This document shows, piece by piece, positions 1 to 9,607 of a DNA stretch of 64,000 nucleotides. The notes beneath the pieces were generated by a model that was given only the letters and a program-made list of their open reading frames with translations, was not told the origin of the DNA and made no database searches. The DNA is from Sipunculus nudus (taxonomy: Eukaryota; Annelida; Sipuncula; Golfingiida; Sipunculidae). The stretch lies in assembly GCA_026874595.1 (NCBI GenBank), contig CM049312.1:56611429-56675428 (forward strand), read 5' to 3'. Numbering within the stretch: position 1 is the stretch's first letter; each line of letters begins with the position of its first letter. The position numbers were made by a program, and so were the translations under genes.

Positions 1-592
1 AGGTCTCTCTGTAAACAGCAGCAAAAGAAGCAGCAATGATGTAGGACAATGATGAATTTTTGGTGTGGCCTAAGTGACTAATCAATACATCATTTGGCAC
101 CACCACATGTTGTGGTTTTACCCACAGAACAGCAGACTATCAGCTGTAAATCAATAGCACAATATATCACAACGCTGTGCCGTATGTCCTTACTGTTTTA
201 CATCAAATACAAAAGGCGTATTAATTTACGGTGTATGGAATTATTATGAATGCAATAGTGGTGCATGCACCATACTTAAAATTGATGGCAGAAATTTGTG
301 ATTTGCAATGATAAAACTAAGTTTCAATAGCAGAAACATCAGCTAGGTATGTCAAGTTAAAAATTTGCTAATATTTTTCCAGAAAATAATTTTTTTTTCT
401 GCTGCAATGATTAAAAATATTTAGGACAAGGCCTAAAGCCCTAATGCGAACCTCTGCAAAGTTTGGGACAATGAATGGAGGTTTATTTTTAAAATTTAAT
501 ATTGATCCTTTAAGTCCTGCATATCTACCTTAGTCTTTATGATTTCAGCAAAATGGATATTTCAGACCTGTAAGTTTCAGACTAGGACATTT
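1..592. other. AT-rich non-coding DNA, nothing recognised
   Basis: No coding-like frame, RNA gene or clear repeat is visible on either strand. It is ordinary AT-rich intergenic or intronic sequence leading into the repeat fragment that follows. Confidence 0.5.
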
Positions 593-1085
593 TAAAACTA
601 GAAAAAGCCACTATGTGTATCCACAGAATTCAGAGTGGGACGGGTGAAGTGAGGCATGGATAAAAAGGCAAGGGGAATAGAGTGAGGTGTGTTGCATATT
701 ATCATGGATGTCTGCAGCGTAAACGTGAATGTAGGTGGCACCACCTGTCATAAATTCGAGAAAGCTGTCCAGGATATATAAACCTGCAAAATTTCAGGTG
801 GATAAGTCAAACCACTGCTGAGATATGAGTGATATTATCTCAAGGCAGATGAACAGATGGACGCTGTGCAAAAATGGTTGCAGGTGGTGCCACCATTTTT
901 AGTGTATGTTATAAAGCTATCAAAGGGCTACATTTGTGCAAAATTTTTAGCCTGATCAGTCAAACGGTTCCCGAGATATACGGGTTTATGTGTGGAAACA
1001 GACGCACAAATGGACACTGGGCAGTGAGGAAAGGTCAGAGGTCAACCAAAAATGAGGGCGTTGCAGTTCACATGTGACTTGATGA
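593..1085 (+). repeat. 5'-end fragment of the 280-bp-unit palindrome repeat family (copy A)
   Basis: It opens with the same head as the fuller copies near 12.95 kb and 34.5 kb (ACTAGAA..., GTGTATCC..., GTGAGGCATGGAT). It then has one dimeric unit carrying two degenerate palindromes, GGTGGCACCACC at 734-745 and GGTGGTGCCACC at 883-894, 149 bp apart. The run ends near a shared tail motif (GAGGAAAGGTCAGAGGTCAA... CACATGTGA) without the terminal hairpin, so it looks truncated. An open frame at 874-1077 lies inside the repeat and is not a gene. Confidence 0.75.
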
Positions 1086-1170
1086 TAAACCCAATTCGCT
1101 TTAAATGCAAACCAAGTCTTTTCAAACAGCTGAAAGATATAGTTCCAATAATCTGGGAATTCTGCATCTA

Positions 1171-1240
1171 AACATTGTCTAGACGTCTAGCCACAATGTC
1201 TAGACCTCTAGACACATTGTCTAGACACCCCCCCCCCCCA
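1171..1240. repeat. TCTAGAC short repeats and a poly-C run
   Basis: The heptamer TCTAGAC and its close relatives occur about five times in 60 bases in an ATTGTCTAGAC context, followed by a run of roughly ten cytosines. It is a small simple-sequence cluster with no visible function. Confidence 0.6.
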
Positions 1241-1516
1241 GAGCCAGGTCAGTTCCCATGGTGATGTCTGGACCCCACCTGTTTGTACTGAGTGACCTTT
1301 TGACTTGGCTTCTGAAACTCAGTCTGTTTTCAAATACAGAAAGCCTTTTGCAATTGGCTACAATGCTTTTTTAAAACTGTATTTACCCAATCTATTCTTA
1401 TAAAACTGGCAGAACCCTACCATAGAATAATTCTTGTAAAGTTTAAACCAATCAGCTTAACAGTTTCATCATAAATCAGTGTATAAGCTAGAAGAGTTTA
1501 AAATTACATTTTTGCT

Positions 1517-1943
1517 TGTAAAAAACACATCAATGTAGGTGGCACCACCAATACCTCAAAATCAGATATGACATATATGACAAACATTGGTATAAAATTT
1601 GGTGTTTATAGCTCTAGCCGTTTCTGAAATTTTAATTTTAGTGTGCTTTTTTGAACAGATGACTAAGTTCAACCTCCTGTAACTCAGCCAAAAATCTCCA
1701 AACTGGAACCATTCGAACAAACTTGAGAGAGATTGTTCCAGGGATCATTTCTGTGAAATATAGGACAATTTGGCTGGACAGTTTAGGAGGAGAAGATTTT
1801 TTAAGTTTTTTTAAGCTTTTTCCCTATAAAATCTAAGAAAATGCAGTAAGAAAAAATATAAACAAAATCCAATATAGTTTTTTGGATGACTGATTATTTG
1901 CAAAAACTTTGGTGATGCTAGCTTCTGCCGTTTTTGAGACAGC
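1517..1943 (+). repeat. Diverged repeat with a GGTGGCACCACC box
   Basis: GGTGGCACCACC sits near 1540, followed by text of the same style as the other box-bearing repeats (a 'tataaaatttggtg... tagctctagccgtttctgaaat' pattern). It differs in sequence from the 280-bp and 338-bp families. The retrotransposon landed at its right end, and repeat-like text (GCCGTTTTTGAGAC) touches the insertion point. Confidence 0.45.
1939..1943. repeat. Target-site duplication, left copy (ACAGC)
   Basis: ACAGC directly precedes the TG of the left LTR and matches the five bases after the right LTR at 9603-9607. Five-base duplications are typical of Ty3/gypsy integrases. Confidence 0.9.
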
Positions 1944-3089
1944 TGTCACCCCTAACTTAACGTGAAAACTTTACAACGGATATATCCTATAAAACCATAC
2001 GATGGGTTTACGCTCGCCACTTGATTTCACTCATCAAGAAATTAGATCCCGGTCATTACAGGTGACATTTCCAGGTTCTTTTAAGGACGTGTATTAAAAT
2101 ACCAGACAATCATACACCCAGATCAATAGAAACTATGAGACATCAGGTTAAATTCACAAATATAATTCAAGACAATACTTACAGAGACACAAATGTGAGT
2201 GTGTGCGTTGATGTGTCAATACGACAGTTCTTCATATTAAAATTACAGGATATTTACTGAGTCCATGGTTTGTATAAAAACCATAAAGTCCAGTTCCTTC
2301 AGAGATCTCTGGTTACTGTTTTGTGTAGAATCTAGCGTATGGTTAGCCCCATATAGATCTAGTCTTTCTGAGTTTAGCGATCTTCAACTGATCTTGCTTG
2401 TCAGCGACCCGGGTAGGTTTACGTTCACATGCATGCAATAGCGCTCTTTGTTTACGTAGAGCTTAGAGTCCTTGACCTTGCTCGTGTAGCAATGGTTTCA
2501 CGGCTTACGGCGGTTATGTATTTAGGTCAAGCTGAACTAGGCCGGCAGGTGGCGAGCGCTCTTTCACTTTATCGCCAATACGAAGCTCTGTCGGCAGCAC
2601 GGCTGAGTTCTCATGAGCTGGGTCCTTGCCTCATGTAGAAGCTTGCTTCTATGCCGTTCCTGGCGTAGCAATGTTCCTATTCCCGTGCGTGGGTGCTGCC
2701 ACCTCAAGCTTCAAGACCCAACTGAACAAACATTCAGCGTCTCTTCTTGAAGTCTGACGTCACAATCGCCTGTTCACTGTGTACGGCAATCCGGTTCTCT
2801 GATTGGCTTATTTCTCAAGTGTCCCATATAAGGATATATGTGACCTAGTTTGACTGTTAGCGTCACCATGGCGACCCACATACCAAATGTAATAATTACA
2901 CACGATGCGTGACACGGATAAATCAGCTGATAGCCGATGGGATTCCATACAAGAATACACAATATATATATACAATCAAGACCTGTCAACGCTTTAGGAT
3001 GACGCTTCACGTCAATATCAATAGAGAACAGACTTCGTTAAACTATGATACAAAACACCATACATATTGTCACCTATTGTCTGGTGACA
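1944..3089 (-). repeat. LTR, 3' copy relative to the coding strand
   Basis: It is nearly identical to 8455-9602 over its full 1146 bp. On the coding strand it starts TGTCACCAGACAATAGGTGACA, itself a short inverted repeat (TGTCACC...GGTGACA), and ends GGGTGACA. It differs from its partner by single substitutions, for example near 2036, 2666, 2692, 2729 and 2794, and by a TA microsatellite that is two bases shorter. A 69-codon frame at 2429-2638 is repeated in the other LTR but has no coding features. Confidence 0.95.
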
Positions 3090-3104
3090 TCACCCCCTCC
3101 TTTT
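3090..3104 (-). promoter_or_regulatory. Polypurine tract
   Basis: On the coding strand AAAAGGAGGGGGTGA directly abuts the TG of the 3' LTR. This is the expected place and composition for the plus-strand primer of reverse transcription. The 195 bases between it and the pol stop codon hold no other feature. Confidence 0.85.
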
Positions 3105-3299
3105 AAAGAAAATACACGGTATTTTCTCGATACATCCTATCGTTCTATCTCACAGGGTCCAGCTAAACATATTTACATATAGCAATACATAAAAGTCATG
3201 TAACAAGTTGTCATTAGTACATGCCCACGGTCTATGACACAGGGCAAAATCCTGTACATGTTTAGACTTACCTGGCTAGACATTAAAGCTCATTACATC

Positions 3300-6200
3300 C
3301 TAACACTCAGGCAGTCTGCTAAGAAAATCAGGTCCATGGTTTAGTTTACCTGACACTGCTTCAATATCAAATCTAAACTCTTGTAGAACCAGTGCCCATC
3401 TCATTACTCTCTTATTAGCACATTTTGATTTGCTAATACACTTTAATGGTTTGTGGTCGGTCTGAATGGTGAACGGTCTACAATCCAGGTACATCTCAAA
3501 TTTCTGTACAGACCATACAATTGCTAATGACTCTTTCTCGATGGTGGAGTAATTTCTCTCCCTGGGCAATAGTTTACGACTGGCATAAGCTACTGGGTGC
3601 ATGATCCCCTCGTGTCTTTGCATCAGGATACAGCCAATACCCACATCAGATGCATCACATTTCAAATAAAATTGTTTACTGAAATCAGGTAGCTTCAGTA
3701 TGGGAGGGTCTGACAGTTTAGCCTTTAGAGAACAGTACGCGTTCTCGTGTACAGGTTTCCAGTCTAGTTTGTTAGGTTGACCTTTACGCGTTAGATCAGT
3801 CAAGGGCACCGCTATTTCCGCATAGTTTGGCACGAACTTTCGATAGTACCCTGTAAGACCTAGGAATGCTCGCAAAGCCTTCTTTGTCTTAGGTCTATCA
3901 GTGCTCTGTATTCTCTTGAGCAAAACTGGATTAGTGGCCAAGTTGCCCGTGCCTACAAGGTGTCCCAAAAACTCTAGGCTCTGGTAGCCTATGAAGGTTT
4001 TAGCTGGTTTAGCTGCTAAGTTTGCACATTCTAGTCTAACTAGCACTTCTCTAAGAGTTCTTAAGTGCTCGTCCCAAGTCTCTGCGTGTATTAACACGTC
4101 ATCTACATAACATACTACATTCGGCATGTCGCTGAACATTTTCCGCATCATGCGGGTGAAAACCGCTCCGGCAGTTACCAGGCCGAATGGCATAACCCTA
4201 AATTGGTAATGGCCATCGGGTGTAACAAAGGCCGTCTTATCCCTGGATTCCTCAGAAACAGGGATCTGCCAGTAACCTTTCGTCAGGTCAAGCTTTGTAA
4301 AATACTGGCTTTTCGCGACTTCGACAAATAGTGTTTCTGGATCCGGCATGGGTTCAGGATCGAACACGACTGATTGGTTCAGCTTTCGGTAGTCTATCAC
4401 GAATCTAGTCTTACCGTCAGGTTTCCTAAGCAGGATACAGGGGGACGCATAGCTAGAATCTGACTGTTCAATAATGCCTAAGTTTAACATTTCCTGGATT
4501 TCTGTTCGCATTGTCTCTCGCAGTTCAAAAGGCACCCTATAGGGCCTAGTTTTTACAGGTACATCAGATGAGAGTTTAATGCTACATTCTACAACATTGG
4601 TAAGCTTGGGTACATCTGTGAATACATCCCCATATTGCCTAAGCAGACTGAGTATTTCACGGCGCTGACACTTGCCTAGGTCAGCATTTACCTGAACATC
4701 TCGCTCAGTCTGGCGGCGCGCATACGACGGTAACAACATGTGGGCATCCTCATCAATCCCTTCTGGGTTTAACTCTCCGAACACGGGAGGCTCTGTTTCC
4801 CCGTCTACACCGTCAGGATCATGTATAGAATCAGGTGCGCCCTTGGCTACCGCTGCCAGAATATGCTGGGGCTCGTTTCTAGCATGGTACCGTTTCAGCA
4901 TATTCACGTGGAAGGTTTTAACCTTATCGCCAATCTTAATCCGATAGTCTAAGTCCCCAACCCTGTTTACAATAGTATAGGGGCCTTTCCACTGTACCAT
5001 TAATTTGTTCCGCTCCGTCGGGAGTAACAACAAAACTTCGTCTCCGGCCTCAAACCTGCGCGTGCATTTACCTCTATCATATAAGAGTTTGTGTCTGTTC
5101 GCTGATTTGTTCAACGCCTCTCTAGCTAACGCGCATGTGTCGCTTAGTTTGTCTTGTAGGTCCAGGACGTATTGGTACGTGGTTTTAGTCTCGACGCTAG
5201 TATCTCGCTTGGTCCACAGATCCCTTAGAATCCGCATCGGTCCTCTAACGATCCTACCATAGAGCAACTCAAAGGGTGAGAACCCTGTGCTCTCATGTGG
5301 CGCTTCTCGGTACGCAAAAAGCACGGCGCTGAGGTACCGATCCCAATCTCGCGGTCTTTCCTCGCACATCCGTTTCAACATTAACTTTAACGTTCCATTG
5401 AATCTCTCCACCATTCCGTTGCACATAGGATGGTAAGGAGTAGTGGTGAGCTGTGTTACAGACAAAACACGGCTAACTTCTCGCATGAGGTCTGACGTAA
5501 ATTGTGTTCCCATGTCAGTAAGCACCTCTGACGGCACTCCTAACCGCGCATAAATATCAACTAGCGCATCAGCCACAGAGACTGTATCTATGTTCTTTAA
5601 AGCAACAGCCTCCGGATATCTAGTGGCATAATCCATAACGGTCAGAATATACCTGTGACCTCTCTCAGACGCTGGATGGATCGGCCCAACCAGATCCATC
5701 GAAATTCTACGCCAGGGCTCATCAATTAATGGCATCTGGCCTAACGTAGCTCCAGGCACCTTGCCTTTCGGTATGGTTTTCTGGCAAATGGGACAGGACT
5801 TGCAAAACTCATCAATGTCATTATACATCCCTTTCCAGAAAAACTGAGTTCTCACGCGGTCGTGCGTTTTGTCTATGCCCTGATGGCCCGCCATAACCGC
5901 TTCGTGGCCCATCCTCATTACGTCGTACCGTAACATCTGAGGTACCACCACTCGAGATCCATCTTGATCTCCCCGTTTATCACTCACAACCCGAACTAAA
6001 TATCCGTCCTCAATTCTAAATGGACTATCATTTCTAGCCTCTCTAGCTAGCCTCCAATACGGCGCTAAAGACCCATCCTCCTCCTGCGCCTTCAAAAATT
6101 CGGCCGGACTCACATCGGCAACTGGGCTTGCAACATTCAAGCTACGCGTCGGTATCTGTTTCTCTCGTGCAGCGCTCCGTGTCTCCACCGCGGACGACAC
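3300..6200 (-). CDS. pol: Pol polyprotein with integrase-RT-RNase H order
   Basis: A 966-residue frame. The codon at 6200 is GTG, not ATG, and the frame is open back to 6227, so translation probably arrives from gag and not from an independent start. Integrase comes first: zinc finger H99/H106/C136/C139, then D169, D229 and E265 with exactly 35 residues between the last two (D,D35E), and a GPY/F-type module at about 402-440 (KGPY at 405-408). A linker of roughly 90 residues leads to reverse transcriptase at about 535-710, with LDLTKGYWQIPV (637-648), PFGL (671-674) and YVDD (698-701). RNase H is last, with D849, E890 and D915 (TDHKPL). No catalytic residue appears lost. No protease lies in this frame; it is in gag-pro. 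The domain order is the reverse of ordinary Ty3/gypsy pol and defines Gmr1-like elements. Confidence 0.95.
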   Translation of the reverse strand: MSSAVETRSAAREKQIPTRSLNVASPVADVSPAEFLKAQEEDGSLAPYWRLAREARNDSPFRIEDGYLVRVVSDKRGDQDGSRVVVPQMLRYDVMRMGHEAVMAGHQGIDKTHDRVRTQFFWKGMYNDIDEFCKSCPICQKTIPKGKVPGATLGQMPLIDEPWRRISMDLVGPIHPASERGHRYILTVMDYATRYPEAVALKNIDTVSVADALVDIYARLGVPSEVLTDMGTQFTSDLMREVSRVLSVTQLTTTPYHPMCNGMVERFNGTLKLMLKRMCEERPRDWDRYLSAVLFAYREAPHESTGFSPFELLYGRIVRGPMRILRDLWTKRDTSVETKTTYQYVLDLQDKLSDTCALAREALNKSANRHKLLYDRGKCTRRFEAGDEVLLLLPTERNKLMVQWKGPYTIVNRVGDLDYRIKIGDKVKTFHVNMLKRYHARNEPQHILAAVAKGAPDSIHDPDGVDGETEPPVFGELNPEGIDEDAHMLLPSYARRQTERDVQVNADLGKCQRREILSLLRQYGDVFTDVPKLTNVVECSIKLSSDVPVKTRPYRVPFELRETMRTEIQEMLNLGIIEQSDSSYASPCILLRKPDGKTRFVIDYRKLNQSVVFDPEPMPDPETLFVEVAKSQYFTKLDLTKGYWQIPVSEESRDKTAFVTPDGHYQFRVMPFGLVTAGAVFTRMMRKMFSDMPNVVCYVDDVLIHAETWDEHLRTLREVLVRLECANLAAKPAKTFIGYQSLEFLGHLVGTGNLATNPVLLKRIQSTDRPKTKKALRAFLGLTGYYRKFVPNYAEIAVPLTDLTRKGQPNKLDWKPVHENAYCSLKAKLSDPPILKLPDFSKQFYLKCDASDVGIGCILMQRHEGIMHPVAYASRKLLPRERNYSTIEKESLAIVWSVQKFEMYLDCRPFTIQTDHKPLKCISKSKCANKRVMRWALVLQEFRFDIEAVSGKLNHGPDFLSRLPEC

Positions 6201-6222
6201 CTCCTTTTGTGACTCTACACCG

Positions 6223-7731
6223 TCACACTATGCCTGAGGACCGCTCAGACTTCCACGTCGGGTCCGGATCATACGGATCACGCGCTCCCGCTACGTTACC
6301 TAGCGCTAAATCACATACAGCATCCCCGACCACCATTGCCTCGATAGTACCGACAAAGTACGCACAGTCCACATTAATCCTAGCCGTAGGAAATTTTCTT
6401 ACAGACCCGTCGAACAACCTACACTCGACCTGGTGTCCGGTGAACTGATTCGGCTCCACGTACGACTCACGTATTCCTGCCGAGGAACATCCCGAATCCC
6501 GCAGCACCCTCGCTGACTTACCATTCACCAGCCCTTCACACACAGGTAACGAGATTCCGCCTTCTGTCTGGGCAGCAAATCCTAACGACTGACTCGGACT
6601 CTCTACTTCCGGTTTCACCGCACCGACTGTCTCCGTTTCCGCCTCGACTACTGCCATTGACATAGTCTCCGGTTTCTGTTTTGGGTTATACGGGGGGCTA
6701 AAATTAGTCCTATACCTCTGCTGATCGCCAGCAGCACGCCCTACTTGAGGGGAAGACCTAGGCCTCGACCGGGCACTAGTCTTACATTCCCGCGCCTTAT
6801 GTCCCAGTTCATTACATAAATAACATCTGATGCCTCCTGATGGCTTAAATGTCTGACCGCCCGGACTGCGCTCAACCTCTCGCTTCTCTCTAGGCTGAGA
6901 TACCGGTTGCGCTGGACGCGGCACATTAATGCCATAACGAGGACCTGCTGTAAGGCTGTGTATACCGTGAGCCTCCGTATAACTCTCGGCTAAGTCTACC
7001 ATACTATCAAAGTCACGACACCGTCTCTCTTTCAAAAACATAGAGAGATCCCTACTACAGCAGTTTACGAACTGCTCACACATCAACAGGTTAACTACCC
7101 CGTCGTAGTCACCTCTGACCCCTGCCATCCCTATCCAATGGTCTAGGTATCCACTCAGTCTCACCGCAAACTGACTCGGCGTTTCGCCTCGCTCAGGCCT
7201 ACAAGTCCGAAACTTGTGTCGATAACCCTCTTCGGTCATTTGGTATCGCTTTAACAAGGCTATCTTTAACTTATCGTAATCCATGGCCTCACTAACCGAT
7301 AACTGTGTGTAAGTCCCTAGCGCCTTACCCCGCAGTAACGGACTCAGGTGTAACGCCCAATTCTCCCTATCATAGCCTTGACATACAGCTAATCGTTCAA
7401 ATCGCTCAAGAAACGCATCTAGCTGATTGTGAGCCTCATCAAAAGGTGGAAGCTGGATTTTCGGGAATACATCCCTACTTCTCTCTTCTTTAACCCCAGA
7501 GTCAGACTTTAACCTTAGAACCTCTAATTCGTGGGCTCTGGCCTCTCGCTCGCGCTCTAATTCCCGCTGCTCACGCTCTAATTCCCGCTGTTCCTTCTCT
7601 ATTTCACGTTGCCTAGCTCTTTCCTCACGTTCCTCATCCGCACGCCGTCTAGCCTCAACATAATCTTGTAAAGCCTGGTCCTTAAGCCCCAAGGCCTGTC
7701 CGCATCTAACAAGTGACTCTAACGTTTCCAT
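6223..7731 (-). CDS. gag-pro: Gag-protease polyprotein of the Gmr1-like element
   Basis: A 502-residue frame from an ATG at 7731. Residues about 28-75 are a highly charged Glu/Arg-rich predicted coiled coil. Residues about 95-260 form the capsid-like region; its second half (FRTCRPERGETPSQFAVRL about 174-192, then CEQFVNCCSRDL about 218-229) resembles the SCAN domain, which is known to derive from Gag of Gmr1-like elements. A CCHC zinc knuckle follows at C303-C306-H311-C316, in a basic stretch typical of nucleocapsid. Residues about 395-480 look like a retropepsin, with the catalytic triad written DSG (D412). The protein would assemble particles, bind RNA and process the polyproteins. The frame ends in UGA just before pol, which lies one base ahead in frame. 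Upstream, 7732-8454 is an untranslated leader. Confidence 0.9.
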   Translation of the reverse strand: METLESLVRCGQALGLKDQALQDYVEARRRADEEREERARQREIEKEQRELEREQRELEREREARAHELEVLRLKSDSGVKEERSRDVFPKIQLPPFDEAHNQLDAFLERFERLAVCQGYDRENWALHLSPLLRGKALGTYTQLSVSEAMDYDKLKIALLKRYQMTEEGYRHKFRTCRPERGETPSQFAVRLSGYLDHWIGMAGVRGDYDGVVNLLMCEQFVNCCSRDLSMFLKERRCRDFDSMVDLAESYTEAHGIHSLTAGPRYGINVPRPAQPVSQPREKREVERSPGGQTFKPSGGIRCYLCNELGHKARECKTSARSRPRSSPQVGRAAGDQQRYRTNFSPPYNPKQKPETMSMAVVEAETETVGAVKPEVESPSQSLGFAAQTEGGISLPVCEGLVNGKSARVLRDSGCSSAGIRESYVEPNQFTGHQVECRLFDGSVRKFPTARINVDCAYFVGTIEAMVVGDAVCDLALGNVAGARDPYDPDPTWKSERSSGIV

Positions 7732-8454
7732 GGTAACGCTCTAACCTAGTAAGATTCCAGTATCTAGTAATATCCGCTCTTAAAAATCCGTAAATACGTA
7801 CTGTTAAAGTCAACCTAACGAACCGGCGGTATCCGTACAATAACACTACGGTAGCTCTACGCATCAAAATCTACTTATACGGACGGACGGACGGAAGGTC
7901 GGACGAAGGGTCAGACGGATGGACGGATGGATATCAAGATATCAATAAACACCATGCACCTATGATTACCATGCCAATCGGGAGGGGTAAACTTACCTGT
8001 CAAGAGACCCTACCACGTGACCAATCACAAACTAGTGTAGAAAAAATTATACCAGGGCGTATCTAACAACATCAAAAATTTTCACTCTAATCTGGGTTTA
8101 TATCAACCCAATAATGATGTCCAGGTATCACTGAACTAGCATTACTCACAAAACATGCATGTGTTCTAGCCAAATCTACAAAGTATATGCCGATCTTGAA
8201 ACAATGTTGTGCTTCAGGTAATATTCTCACTGAATAAATATTAACTCCTAACAGTGAGGTAATTTTATTGTGCAAGTATACACTACAACATCAGTTTGGT
8301 GTCATTTCCAATTATTAATTCAGATCAACTCTAGTTTGAGTATATGAATGTCTGGTTTCAGTACTGTTTTCTCAGTTCAAAACTTCTGAAACTTACTGTA
8401 ATTAGCCAGTTTTTTTTTTAAGGCTAATTATATCCTGGCACGCTCGCCATACAA
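7732..8454 (-). other. Retrotransposon 5' leader with GGAC-type simple repeat
   Basis: This is the untranslated stretch between the 5' LTR and gag. On the plus strand 7872-7931 is an imperfect GGAC/GGAT tetranucleotide run. No frame of note is present. Packaging or dimerisation signals would be expected here, but none can be recognised from sequence. Confidence 0.6.
8434..8449 (-). promoter_or_regulatory. Possible tRNA primer-binding site
   Basis: Five bases beyond the 5' LTR on the coding strand lies TGGCGAGCGTGCCAGG. It begins TGG, as expected for pairing with a tRNA 3' CCA end. I could not assign the tRNA. Confidence 0.45.
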
Positions 8455-9602
8455 TGTCACCCCTAACTTAACGTGAAAACTTTACAACGGATATATCCTA
8501 TAAAACCATACGATGGGTTTACGCTTGCCACTTGATTTCACTCATCAAGAAATTAGATCCCGGTCATTACAGGTGACATTTCCAGGTTCTTTTAAGGACG
8601 TGTATTAAAATACCAGACAATCATACACCCAGATCAATAGAAACTATGAGACATCAGGTTAAATTCACAAATATAATTCAAGACAATACTTACAGAGACA
8701 CAAATGTGAGTGTGTGCGTTGATGTGTCAATACGACAGTTCTTCATATTAAAATTACAGGATATTTACTGAGTCCATGGTTTGTATAAAAACCATAAAGT
8801 CCAGTTCCTTCAGAGATCTCTGGTTACTGTTTTGTGTAGAATCTAGCGTATGGTTAGCCCCATATAGATCTAGTCTTTCTGAGTTTAGCGATCTTCAACT
8901 GATCTTGCTTGTCAGCGACCCGGGTAGGTTTACGTTCACATGCATGCAATAGCGCTCTTTGTTTACGTAGAGCTTAGAGTCCTTGACCTTGCTCGTGTAG
9001 CAATGGTTTCACGGCTTACGGCGGTTATGTATTTAGGTCAAGCTGAACTAGGCCGGCAGGTGGCGAGCGCTCTTTCACTTTATCGCCAATACGAAGCTCT
9101 GTCGGCAGCACGGCTGAGTTCTCATGAGCTGGGTCCTTGCCTCATGTAGAAGCTTGCTTCTATGCCGTTCCTGGCGTTTCAATGTTCCTATTCCCGTGCG
9201 TGCGTGCTGCCACCTCAAGCTTCAAGACCCAACTGAACCAACATTCAGCGTCTCTTCTTGAAGTCTGACGTCACAATCGCCTGTTCACTGTGTACAGCAA
9301 TCCGGTTCTCTGATTGGCTTATTTCTCAAGTGTCCCATATAAGGATATATGTGACCTAGTTTGACTGTTAGCGTCACCATGGCGACCTACATACCAAATG
9401 TAATAATTACACACGATGCGTGACACGGATAAATCAGCTGATAGCCGATGGGATTCCATACAAGAATACACAATATATATATATACAATCAAGACCTGTC
9501 AACGCTTTAGGATGACGCTTCACGTCAATATCAATAGAGAACAGACTTCGTTAAACTATGATACAAAACACCGTACATATTGTCACCTATTGTCTGGTGA
9601 CA
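8455..9602 (-). repeat. LTR, 5' copy relative to the coding strand
   Basis: The 1148-bp partner of 1944-3089. Because the element reads on the minus strand, this copy supplies the promoter. It contains a perfect CRE, a CCAAT box and a perfect CArG box (listed separately). Nothing in it looks disrupted. Confidence 0.95.
9266..9344 (-). promoter_or_regulatory. LTR promoter module: CArG, CCAAT and CRE sites
   Basis: In coding-strand order the 5' LTR carries CCTTATATGG (9344-9335, a perfect SRF/CArG consensus that overlaps a TATA-like stretch), GCCAATC (about 9318-9312, a CCAAT box) and TGACGTCA (9273-9266, the palindromic CRE). The same three sites occur in the other LTR at 2833-2824, about 2807-2801 and 2762-2755. 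Site identity is seen directly. Use by SRF, NF-Y or CREB-type factors is inference from known consensus sequences. Confidence 0.5.
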
Positions 9603-9607
9603 ACAGC
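9603..9607. repeat. Target-site duplication, right copy (ACAGC)
   Basis: ACAGC follows the terminal CA of the right LTR and matches 1939-1943. The intact pair shows that the element inserted once as a unit and that no LTR-LTR recombination with another copy has occurred. Confidence 0.9.

Larger units (their letters stand above)
1944..9602 (-). mobile_element. Full-length Gmr1-like Ty3/gypsy LTR retrotransposon
   Basis: A complete 7659-bp provirus-like insertion reading on the minus strand. Two direct LTRs (1944-3089 and 8455-9602) begin TG and end CA, and the element is flanked by the 5-bp duplication ACAGC at 1939-1943 and 9603-9607. Between them, in minus-strand order, lie a possible primer-binding site, a leader of about 720 nt, gag-pro (7731-6223), pol (6200-3300) and a polypurine tract (3104-3090). 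The LTRs differ at roughly ten sites in about 1146, so insertion was recent. Domain order in pol is integrase, reverse transcriptase, RNase H, with no chromodomain or env frame seen. This order in a Ty3/gypsy-type RT is the hallmark of Gmr1-like elements, first described in deuterostomes. Both frames are intact, so the copy may be or may recently have been active; this is inference. Confidence 0.95.

Noticed and set aside
2429-2638. 69-codon frame repeated identically at 8940-9149
   Set aside because: It lies inside both LTRs, antisense to the element, and is repeated only because the LTRs are duplicates. No motif supports it.
4738-6448. Plus-strand frames at 4738, 5005 and 6128
   Set aside because: Antisense shadows of pol and gag-pro, whose minus-strand motifs are unambiguous.
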